From: Candidatus Poseidoniaceae archaeon
GTDB taxonomy: Archaea; Thermoplasmatota; Poseidoniia; Poseidoniales; Poseidoniaceae
NCBI GenBank assembly: GCA_022425185.1
Contig: JAKMFY010000273.1
Coordinates: forward strand, 1-7,272
Direction: 5' to 3'
DNA length: 7,272 nt
Shown here: positions 1-5,984 of the stretch, one piece after another
How positions within the stretch are numbered: position 1 is the stretch's first letter
How the letters are laid out: each line of letters begins with the position of its first letter
Made by a program: the position numbers and the translations under genes
The notes under the pieces: generated by a model
What the model saw: the letters and a program-made list of their open reading frames with translations, nothing else
The model's database searches: none
Told to the model about the DNA's origin: nothing

Positions 1-369
1 GGATTCAGTATGTTGATGAATTCAATCAAGATGATTCAGAAGCGTATAAATCGTAACTTGAAGATCTTCGGCGTTGCTATGACAATGGTTGATGCACGTT
101 CGAAACTCAGTCGCCACGTATGCACAGAAGTTAGTCGTAAGATTCCAAATAAGGTGTTCAATACAACGATTCGTCGTTTGGTTAAGGTCGCTGAAGCGCC
201 TTGGAGCGGTGCTCCGACCGTTTTGTTAAATGAGCCAAGAGCGAGTGGAGCAGGGGCAGGGTCGCTCGAATATTGGACACTTACGAAAGAATTCCACAAC
301 AGAGTTCAATCGATGCGTCGTGAATTTGGTGTAAAAGAACATCCAAAATTACTGACTGGTCGTCGATGA
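1..369 (+). CDS. parA: ParA-family partition ATPase, C-terminal part (5' end outside window)
   Basis: The reading frame is open to the left edge, so only about the last 122 residues are present; the Walker A and B motifs of the ATPase lie outside. What remains matches the C-terminal third of ParA/Soj proteins in order. A helix with an NSIKMIQKRINRNLKI-like run is followed by the strand and motif GVAMTMVDARSKLS (family form: T-x-Y/V-D-x-R-x-x-L). Then come VFNTTIRRLVKVAEAPWSGAPTV (family form: VF-T-I-R-x-x-x-x-x-EAP-x-x-G-x-P) and a RASGAGAG segment before the last helix. In the family, ParA is a DNA-binding ATPase that positions chromosomes, plasmids or other cargo on the nucleoid together with a DNA-binding partner. 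The RHH gene downstream could be that partner (inference). An orphan MinD/ParA positioning protein is the alternative. The ATG at position 10 is internal to the protein, not its start. Confidence 0.88.
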   Translation, partial: GFSMLMNSIKMIQKRINRNLKIFGVAMTMVDARSKLSRHVCTEVSRKIPNKVFNTTIRRLVKVAEAPWSGAPTVLLNEPRASGAGAGSLEYWTLTKEFHNRVQSMRREFGVKEHPKLLTGRR

Positions 370-421
370 TTGGGTTAGAAATCAACGCTTTCGATGGTTG
401 TTCGCGCGGTCAGGTTAAGTA

Positions 422-439
422 CGAATGGGTACGCATTCG
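422..439. promoter_or_regulatory. Inverted repeat upstream of RHH gene, possible operator
   Basis: CGAATG and CATTCG form a perfect 6-bp inverted repeat with a 6-base spacer, centred about 40 bases before the preferred start of the RHH gene. RHH proteins often bind short palindromes in their own promoters, so autoregulation is plausible. A perfect 6-bp repeat can occur by chance, and no clear TATA box accompanies it; only TTAAGTA near 415-421 is AT-rich. Confidence 0.3.
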
Positions 440-469
440 ATTCGGGATGCACATATGACTGGAGAAGGA

Positions 470-697
470 ATGACCTCTGTAAGTGTAAGTTATGAAGTTC
501 GTAGGCAATTGAATACCATGCGAACGGTAAATGGACATAAGAGCGTAAACATGCTTCTTGAGGATGTTATTCGAGCTCACAAAATAGCTCGGATGCGTGG
601 TGAACTCGATGTGCTACAAGAGCACCTCAAGCGAGTTGCTGATGTCAACGTCGAACATTTAGTCGATCGATTAAACATGGCTCCATTCAAGGTTTGA
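470..697 (+). CDS. Ribbon-helix-helix DNA-binding protein (VapB/CopG-like), putative ParA partner
   Basis: The protein has the layout of an RHH/MetJ-Arc-CopG transcription factor. A short strand (TSVSVSYE) that would pair in a dimer and contact DNA is followed by helix A (YEVRRQLNTMRT), a turn (NGHKS) and helix B (VNMLLEDVIRAHKI). A charged, probably helical extension runs to the end. The order resembles the archaeal VapB antitoxin family (form: K-T-I-x-V-x-x-x-V-Y-x-x-L-x-x-L-K ... F-S-x-V-I). Three in-frame ATGs exist at 425, 455 and 470. I prefer 470 because GGAG at 461-464 lies 5 bases upstream and the product then begins directly with the DNA-binding strand. Starting at 425 would add 15 residues of no recognisable type. 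It lies about 100 bases after parA and ends 12 bases before the next start. Either a ParB-like/ParG-like partner of ParA or an antitoxin-derived repressor fits; the choice is inference. Confidence 0.75.
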   Translation: MTSVSVSYEVRRQLNTMRTVNGHKSVNMLLEDVIRAHKIARMRGELDVLQEHLKRVADVNVEHLVDRLNMAPFKV

Positions 698-704
698 GGT
701 GATT
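696..704 (+). promoter_or_regulatory. Strong Shine-Dalgarno sequence, coupled to upstream stop
   Basis: GAGGTGATT closely matches the complement of the archaeal 16S rRNA 3' end and sits 5 bases before the ATG at 710. Its first bases overlap the TGA stop (695-697) of the RHH gene, which implies translational coupling. This is the best ribosome binding site in the window and strongly supports the small gene that follows as real. Confidence 0.75.
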
Positions 705-709
705 GGTAA

Positions 710-964
710 ATGATGGCATGGCGTCCACCTGGTTATCTCCTAACAACACAACAACTTGTTCGTGCATTGTTTGATGACTCTACTGATGAATCCAAACTGT
801 TGACTGCTGCTGCTGCAGGAAAAGTCGAACTCTTTGCTCTTAACCAATCATGGAATGCTGTTCTATGGCTCATCATGAACACACTAAAAGAAGATGGAAA
901 ACCAATCTATTCTGGCGTTGAACTAGGAAATCTACGTTCCTGTTTGCCTATTGTGTGGCGCTAA
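710..964 (+). CDS. Uncharacterised 84-residue protein, possible degenerate or half PIN domain
   Basis: I do not recognise this protein with confidence. The gene is well supported: a strong Shine-Dalgarno sequence, a 12-base gap after the RHH gene, and an end exactly where the opposing gene ends. It has no signal peptide or clear membrane helix; residues 45-58 (NQSWNAVLWLIMNT) are hydrophobic but look like a buried helix. Residues 9-21 (YLLTTQQLVRALF) resemble the opening strand and helix of PIN/VapC toxins (typical YLLDTNVLVRALL), and AAGKVELFALNQSWNAVLWLI resembles the next PIN segment (typical G-x-V-E-L-x-x-x-x-x-x-x-A-E-V-L-W-x-L). However, the catalytic Asp position is Thr, the AE glutamate is missing, and 84 residues is well short of the usual ~130. 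If the resemblance is real, this is an inactive, truncated VapC relic or a repurposed partner of the RHH protein. The alternative is an unrelated lineage-specific protein. Confidence 0.7.
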   Translation: MMAWRPPGYLLTTQQLVRALFDDSTDESKLLTAAAAGKVELFALNQSWNAVLWLIMNTLKEDGKPIYSGVELGNLRSCLPIVWR

Positions 965-3394
965 TTATTGATTGCCCATCTTAGCAAGGTACTCGTGCCC
1001 ATACCATTTCCATTGATCCATTGTCCACCCTTCTGGAAGACCGCCCTCAGGCAATGGTGGTGCTTCTTGTGGTTCTTGTGGAATCGGCTCTGATTCTGCT
1101 TCAGGTTCAGGTTCAGGTGTCGATTCACCTAAAGTTGCAATCGATTCGATGGATTCTTCATCGCTGAAAAGTTCCTCTGCAGAAACGCCTCTCGAAGATT
1201 CAACGACTTTTTCTTCCTTTTCTTGTTCTTCAAGATTGAGTGGTTTAACATCATCTTCCCAAAGTGAATCTGATTCAACGCCACCAAAGGCTGAGGAACC
1301 TGCTGTTCCTTCCAATGCTTCATCCATTGCAGCTGCAGTTGGTAATCCTGCGGCACCATATGTCTTCTGAGTTTGCGTTGATTTGCGACGTGAAGCAAGA
1401 ATTCCAATAATGAGGATAACCAAGGTCAAGATTCCAAAGAGACCTCCTCCATAGACCAATGCATCGTTCATTGCATCTGTTTCATACCATGCCTCATCTG
1501 TTGTTGTAGAATCTGATGTCGTGTTCCAACTCGAGTATGAGACTGCAGTCTGATTTGCGGCTACTGAGTCAGCAACGTATTGAACATAGGCTGGTGTTCG
1601 CCATCCAAGACAAACATCTCTTACATCTGTGAAGTCAAGATTACAATGATCTTGAATGGTTTGAATTCGAGCATCGTTATCGTTGTAATCTGAATTTGAT
1701 CCGGTTCCATCTCTGTCAATATCGAGATATTCATTTGGATCAAGATCCATATCTTTTGATTCTGAACCATCTGCCCATCCATCACCGTCTTTGTCTTCAC
1801 ATCCGAAGGATTCGAGTTCTGTGTTCTGAAGAGGGTCTTCTGGATCAGGTAACCATGCCTTAGTCGACGTTCCTGGCTTAGTGGGGCACTTGTCAGGCAT
1901 AGCACCTGTTGCATTATCTCCATACCCATCTCCATCACCATCTGTCCATTGTGAAATCATGTTTGGAAGAGCGTCTGCACCTTGTTGTGCAGTCCAATTC
2001 TGATCAGGGTCTGAGTATCCATCAAGGTCCCCATCAGGGCAACCATAACGGTCTTGTGTTGAGAATCCGTTAACGAGTGGACAACCATCTGCAAGTGTTC
2101 CTTGAGGATTATCTCCATATCCATCTCTGTCAGTATCAGCCCATTGTGAACTGTCTGTTGGATAGAGATCGCCATCTTGACCATCGGAATTATCTCCGTA
2201 TCCATCACCATCGGAATCGATGGTTTGATCAGGATTCGAAGGAAACATGTCTGAATTATCACCCACACCATCCCCATCAGAATCAACGCTCTCATCAGGA
2301 ATGGTTGGGAACTCATCACTGTTGTCTCCAACGCCATCGCCATCAGTATCAAGAGACTCAGACGGATTTGTTGGGAAAGCATCCAATGCATCGGTTACTC
2401 CGTCCCCATCGCTGTCAATATCGTACAATCGTACACGTGTTGAAGATGTAAATCCAGAGATGATGTAGACTTCGCCATTTGCACCTTTCAGAGATGCAAT
2501 CACTTTTCCACTGCTATCGTAGGTATCCCCTTCCTGGAAGGTTTGGACATCAACAACGATGATCTCCCCTGATTGTGTTCCTACGTGATATGATGCAAAG
2601 TCCATTTGTTCTATGTAGACAAGTTGAGGATTCGAAGAGATTGAAAGCATTTCATAGGTGTAGTCACTTAGATTGTAACGGAACAAATCGCCACCAGCAG
2701 TACCAACCAATAAGCGTCCTTGAGCATCAACCTCCAGTGAATTGACTGCGGAAGTCATATCGGTTAGCTGTTGAACTAAGGCCCCAGTATTATCGTGTAC
2801 CTTGACACGATTATCGTATCCTCCGGTGAGAACATGCCCGTCTGAAGTGATAATCATCGATGTCATTCCTCCGGTATGAGAACTCGTAACAATACCAGAC
2901 GGAAGTCCACCACTCCATTCTTCAGCTCTTCGCTGACCTGGGAAATAACCAATCCAGATATCCCCATCGTTATCCCAATCGACTGTATCTACCGGATTTG
3001 AGGTATTGATGTACTGTGTAATGATTTGTTGTGTCATTTGAATAATAACAACACCTGAAGCGTGTGTTACTGAAACAAGATTCTCTCCAGAATCAACTCG
3101 TGCTGAATTTGCAGTAATGTTGAGATCAAGACTCCAAACTGGTGTATGCATTCCTGATTCGAATGTATTGACAGAAAGGGTACCTGAACCAGTTACCATC
3201 AGAACTTTACCGTCACTTAGTTGCTGCCATGCAACGACTTTTTCGTTGATTTGCTCGGTTTGACCGGCATCGATTAAGGACGCTGAGGCTGACAGAACAG
3301 GGGCCACAATTGGCAATAGAAGCAAACAAAGGACAATCGTTGCTACGGTTCGCATAGTACGGGGAAGACGAAGGGAAATATCAAACAGACGCAT
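965..3394 (-). CDS. Secreted type I membrane protein: beta-propeller, TSP3 calcium repeats, TM helix, cytosolic tail
   Basis: Residues are numbered from the upstream ATG at 3427. A signal peptide spans about residues 12-49, with hydrophobic core VATIVLCLLLLPIVAPVL and probable cleavage after SASA. Residues ~58-337 form repeated strand-rich units of WD40/beta-propeller type (for example GMTSMIITSDGHVLTGG and AVNSLEVDAQGRLLVGT). Residues 337-585 hold thrombospondin type 3 repeats. Six extracellular cysteines (449, 463, 514, 543, 595, 606) could form disulfides. A transmembrane helix at 658-678 is followed by SRRK, which places the remaining ~140 residues in the cytosol; these are acidic, then PEPEPE/proline-rich, ending in a Trp-rich motif. 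The role is probably adhesion, ligand sensing or surface scaffolding; ligand unknown. The ATG at 3394 is preferred, 10 bases after the stop of the rod gene and giving a compact signal peptide. The ATG at 3427 would overlap that gene by 23 bases and give a long, acidic N-region. No good Shine-Dalgarno is seen at either, so coupling is likely. Confidence 0.88.
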   Translation of the reverse strand: MRLFDISLRLPRTMRTVATIVLCLLLLPIVAPVLSASASLIDAGQTEQINEKVVAWQQLSDGKVLMVTGSGTLSVNTFESGMHTPVWSLDLNITANSARVDSGENLVSVTHASGVVIIQMTQQIITQYINTSNPVDTVDWDNDGDIWIGYFPGQRRAEEWSGGLPSGIVTSSHTGGMTSMIITSDGHVLTGGYDNRVKVHDNTGALVQQLTDMTSAVNSLEVDAQGRLLVGTAGGDLFRYNLSDYTYEMLSISSNPQLVYIEQMDFASYHVGTQSGEIIVVDVQTFQEGDTYDSSGKVIASLKGANGEVYIISGFTSSTRVRLYDIDSDGDGVTDALDAFPTNPSESLDTDGDGVGDNSDEFPTIPDESVDSDGDGVGDNSDMFPSNPDQTIDSDGDGYGDNSDGQDGDLYPTDSSQWADTDRDGYGDNPQGTLADGCPLVNGFSTQDRYGCPDGDLDGYSDPDQNWTAQQGADALPNMISQWTDGDGDGYGDNATGAMPDKCPTKPGTSTKAWLPDPEDPLQNTELESFGCEDKDGDGWADGSESKDMDLDPNEYLDIDRDGTGSNSDYNDNDARIQTIQDHCNLDFTDVRDVCLGWRTPAYVQYVADSVAANQTAVSYSSWNTTSDSTTTDEAWYETDAMNDALVYGGGLFGILTLVILIIGILASRRKSTQTQKTYGAAGLPTAAAMDEALEGTAGSSAFGGVESDSLWEDDVKPLNLEEQEKEEKVVESSRGVSAEELFSDEESIESIATLGESTPEPEPEAESEPIPQEPQEAPPLPEGGLPEGWTMDQWKWYGHEYLAKMGNQ
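1673..2419 (-). repeat. Thrombospondin type 3 calcium-binding repeat array (about nine units)
   Basis: About nine Asp-rich units occupy residues 337-585 of the surface protein. Examples are DSDGDGVTD, DTDGDGVGDNSDEFP, DSDGDGVGDNSDMFP, DSDGDGYGDNSD, DTDRDGYGDN, DGDGDGYGDN, DKDGDGWADG and DIDRDGTGSNSD. The DxDGDGxxD core is the established TSP3/EF-hand-like calcium-binding loop. The first units are nearly identical in length (~23 residues), giving visible nucleotide repetition (ccatcaccatcgg-like on the plus strand). Later units are longer and carry Cys-Pro pairs (DGCP ... GCPDGD; DKCP ... GCEDKD). The array probably forms a calcium-stiffened stalk between propeller and membrane. Confidence 0.9.
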
Positions 3395-3404
3395 GATTGT
3401 CCAT

Positions 3405-5882
3405 TCAAGATTCATCAGGTTCTTCATCTGCTGGCTTCATTTGAGGAAGGACAGGAGTGATTGAAGCAGTCTTGACTTCCTTCTTTGGGCTTGAGATAGG
3501 CGTTAGGCGTTGAACAGGTCGTAGCATTGCCTTTGCTGCTCCTTCTTGCTGCTCAACTGAATCCTTTGGAATCACATTTAGTGGAGTCATTGTTCCCGTA
3601 ATTGGACGCATTGTTGTAGATTCTGCTTCAACAGTCTCTTCTTCTTCCATTGCTTCAGCAACTTCTGAAATGTCACGTCGTGTGATTCGTGCTTCGTCAT
3701 CGCTGGTTCCGAATTCTCCATCTTCGCCGGGGGTGATGCTGACTTCGACAGCACCTACTGGGACCACGATTTCTTCAGCTGGTAATTCCTGTGTTGCTTG
3801 AACTTCCTCGACCTGTGGTTGAACAAGTGGGGTTTGTGGTTGAAGCGGCATTCGGACCTTACGTTCAAGTGGTTTTGGCAGTGCGACTTCTGCTGATGCA
3901 CCAATAGGCGCCTTGACTGGACGAAGTGTTGGAGCTTGCCCGAGTGGTTTTGCTCCACCCATTGGGGCTCTCATTCCACCTAAGCCCATGCCTTGTTGAG
4001 GCGCTGATCCAAGGGAACGTGACAAACCGCCGCCAAGTCCTGGTGCACGAGTACCCAGTACAGATGGGTCTTGATTGAGTGGCATTGCTGCTGGTGCTTG
4101 TCCAGAGATGGATTGCATCCACTTCTGTCTCTTCTCTGCCCGTGTGTCGGTTGATTGAAGTTCAGCAAACTCTGATTCACGAGATTGAAGTTCTGATTCA
4201 GAGACATCAATTTCACCCTGAATCTGTGAGGTAATGGCATCACGCATCTTGGTTTCTGCCATCTCACGGAAGGAATCCATCTTCTCTGAGAGATTGTTAA
4301 GACGATCACGAACCTCTGCACGCTTGAGTCCAAGTTGTGCTTCGATTTCAGCACGGATTGAAGCTTCACGCTTGCGTACATCGATCAGTGCCTTGTTTCG
4401 CATAATCTCTTCACGCTTGTCGAGTTGACGTTCAAGTTGAACTGCAATCTCTTCTTGCTTTCGAGTTCGGAAGGCTGAAAGGCGCTCTTCCATATCGACT
4501 TCGAGTTCGAGAGCTGTTTCTTCCTTAAGCAGATCAAGATCGGTCTCAAAGGTCAAGCGCTCATTACGCAACTGGGCATCGAGTTCAGCCATAATGGCCT
4601 TTCTTGCAGCGGTTTCACGTGATTGGAATTCGATTTCAAGACGTTCCGCCCAATCGGTTCGCTTTGCTTCGTATTGTTCTTCAAGATGCCCACGAAGTTC
4701 TGTTTCACGCTCGAAACGGAATCGAGCAAGTCGATTTTGGATTTCTGCTTCTCGAGCGCCTCTGTAAGATGTGAATTCATCATCAGAACGTCGAGCAAGT
4801 TCTTGTTCGAGTTCACTCTTGAGAACTTTGGAAATATCATCAACAGCCTTGGAGAACGTAATGTCGTACTTTTCCTTCAAACGACCCTTACGCTCTGTGA
4901 GACGTTCTGAGTGGTTTTCTTCAAGTTGCTTTTGGATTTCAACCCTTAATTCATCACGACGTCGGGCGATTGCAAGTTCAACATCTTCACGCATTCGCTC
5001 TTCAAGATCATCTGTTTCCTGACGGAGTTGTGTTTCGAGTTCTTGCTGAAGTGATTGAGCAATGTCCTCTTCGAGTCGAAGACTACGGCGATCATATTCT
5101 GCACGAAGTCTTGCTTCACGTTGCTGAAGTCTATTGCGAAGTTGTTGCTCAAGTCGAGTTCGAATACCGCGTCGAAGTTGCTCTTCTCGTTCAGCAAGAC
5201 GAGCACTGTGACCTTCTTCGAGCGTTTCGATTTCCTTGTTTTCAAGTTCGATGAAACGAGATTCCATCTCTTGTTCGATTCCAGCCTCAAGTTCACGAAT
5301 TCGCAACTGAAGGCGTTGATTGTATTCCAATGCCATTCGCTCTTTTTGCAAAGCAAGGCGTCGACGATGCTCGTCTTGGAGTTGCCCTTCAATGGATTGT
5401 TTTAGATTCTCTTTATGTTCCTCAAGTCGGCGATCATGCTCGTGCTCGAGTTGATTTTGAAGATTTGAGATTTCTCGCTTGAGTCTCAGGTCGAGTTGCT
5501 CACGCATTCGTGTTTCTTCACTAGCGAGTGTTGAACGTTCCATTTCTGCAAGTTCAACTTCCATATCGGTTCGCATTTCTTTCTCAAGAGCATCGAGCGT
5601 GAGTTCGTGTTGAACTGCAAGATCGTTTGCGATAGCTTCCTGCATGGCAGAAACACGCTCTGCAATGGCTTGTTGGCGCAATCGACGTTCACGGCGAATA
5701 TCTGCTCTCATTCGCTCTTCTTGGCGGAATCGAGCACTGGTGAGCATTGCTTGGTCTGTTGAAACGGCAGGAGATGTTGTGAATTGACTACGAAGGGCTG
5801 CAAGGCTTAGCCTGTCAGCGTTTTCACGCTTCTTTCGAGCAGCATCCAACAGCTCGTCTTGCCTGCTTTCGCTAGCACTCAT
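3405..5882 (-). CDS. Long coiled-coil rod protein with disordered acidic tail, function unknown
   Basis: I do not recognise a named family. The protein is 825 residues with no signal peptide or membrane segment, so probably cytoplasmic. Residues 1-50 are a short, partly helical head. Residues ~50-590 are almost pure Glu/Arg/Leu/Gln helix without proline, about 80 nm if continuous at 0.1485 nm per residue. Core hydrophobics recur mainly as i,i+4 runs broken by i+7 skips, an unusual spacing. Residues ~592-660 are Gly/Met/Pro-rich low complexity (GLGGGL, GMGLGGM). Residues 660-825 are probably disordered, with an acidic stretch (EAMEEEETVEAES) and an isolated DGEFGTSDDE motif. No ATPase head is present, so it is not an SMC/Rad50 protein. 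The start is firm: an in-frame TAA lies 18 bases upstream (5903-5901). It is first in a unit with the membrane protein, suggesting a cytoskeletal or scaffold partner (inference). Resemblance to trichohyalin- or myosin-tail-like proteins is probably compositional. Confidence 0.88.
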   Translation of the reverse strand: MSASESRQDELLDAARKKRENADRLSLAALRSQFTTSPAVSTDQAMLTSARFRQEERMRADIRRERRLRQQAIAERVSAMQEAIANDLAVQHELTLDALEKEMRTDMEVELAEMERSTLASEETRMREQLDLRLKREISNLQNQLEHEHDRRLEEHKENLKQSIEGQLQDEHRRRLALQKERMALEYNQRLQLRIRELEAGIEQEMESRFIELENKEIETLEEGHSARLAEREEQLRRGIRTRLEQQLRNRLQQREARLRAEYDRRSLRLEEDIAQSLQQELETQLRQETDDLEERMREDVELAIARRRDELRVEIQKQLEENHSERLTERKGRLKEKYDITFSKAVDDISKVLKSELEQELARRSDDEFTSYRGAREAEIQNRLARFRFERETELRGHLEEQYEAKRTDWAERLEIEFQSRETAARKAIMAELDAQLRNERLTFETDLDLLKEETALELEVDMEERLSAFRTRKQEEIAVQLERQLDKREEIMRNKALIDVRKREASIRAEIEAQLGLKRAEVRDRLNNLSEKMDSFREMAETKMRDAITSQIQGEIDVSESELQSRESEFAELQSTDTRAEKRQKWMQSISGQAPAAMPLNQDPSVLGTRAPGLGGGLSRSLGSAPQQGMGLGGMRAPMGGAKPLGQAPTLRPVKAPIGASAEVALPKPLERKVRMPLQPQTPLVQPQVEEVQATQELPAEEIVVPVGAVEVSITPGEDGEFGTSDDEARITRRDISEVAEAMEEEETVEAESTTMRPITGTMTPLNVIPKDSVEQQEGAAKAMLRPVQRLTPISSPKKEVKTASITPVLPQMKPADEEPDES

Positions 5883-5984
5883 AACATCCCATCCGAACCC
5901 TTATCGACATTTCTTCATACATAAGGTACGCGACGCTAACGATGGCAGAAAGGCCTGTTTTTACCGCGAAAAACCGTTCGCGTC
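5883..5984. other. Intergenic region carrying the rod-gene promoter and upstream terminator signals
   Basis: This 102-base gap separates the stop of the phosphatidyltransferase gene from the start of the rod gene, both on the minus strand, and is the only substantial non-coding stretch in the window. It contains the overlapping hairpins and T-tract near 5957-5982. On the minus strand, TTATGTAT (5923-5916) lies about 35-40 bases before the rod ATG and could be a weak TATA box. TAAAAAC (5963-5957) is an alternative that would give a 5' leader of roughly 50 bases. No good Shine-Dalgarno precedes the ATG; only GGGATGTT is present. No small gene or RNA gene is evident. Confidence 0.45.
5957..5982 (-). 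terminator. Overlapping hairpins with T5 tract, possible terminator of the lipid-synthesis unit
   Basis: Read on the minus strand, a perfect 6-bp stem CGCGAA/TTCGCG (5982-5977 with 5970-5965, 6-base loop) starts 2 bases past the TGA of the phosphatidyltransferase gene. A second stem, GTTTTT/AAAAAC (5974-5969 with 5962-5957, 6-base loop), overlaps it, so only one can form at a time. The T5 tract at 5973-5969 is of the kind that promotes archaeal termination. It lies inside the hairpins rather than after them, so this is not a classical intrinsic terminator. Confidence 0.4.

Noticed and set aside
36..299. Minus-strand 87-codon open frame opposite parA
   Set aside because: It lies entirely over the conserved ParA coding region and shows no protein-like features.
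710..964. A frameshifted full-length PIN toxin continuing past 964
   Set aside because: Bases after 964 are fully accounted for by the conserved-looking tail of the opposing gene, so no missing C-terminal half remains there.
1673..2419. Regularly spaced repeats suggesting a CRISPR array
   Set aside because: The repeats are in frame and encode TSP3 loops; there are no unique spacers between identical repeats.
1129..2468. Several alternative-frame open frames of 70-144 codons on both strands inside the surface protein gene
   Set aside because: They are shadows of the repetitive Asp/Gly-rich coding sequence, with biased low-complexity translations and no ribosome binding sites or family resemblance.
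3755..5692. Alternative-frame open frames up to 148 codons inside the rod gene, on both strands
   Set aside because: The Glu/Arg/Leu-rich codon bias depletes stop codons in other frames. The translations are Ser/Phe- or Asn/Lys-rich with no recognisable domains.
4113..5735. SMC, Rad50 or other chromosome-structuring ATPase suggested by the coiled coil near parA
   Set aside because: No Walker A, signature or Walker B motif and no hinge domain occur in the protein, and it is about 2.4 kb or more from the parA operon on the other strand.
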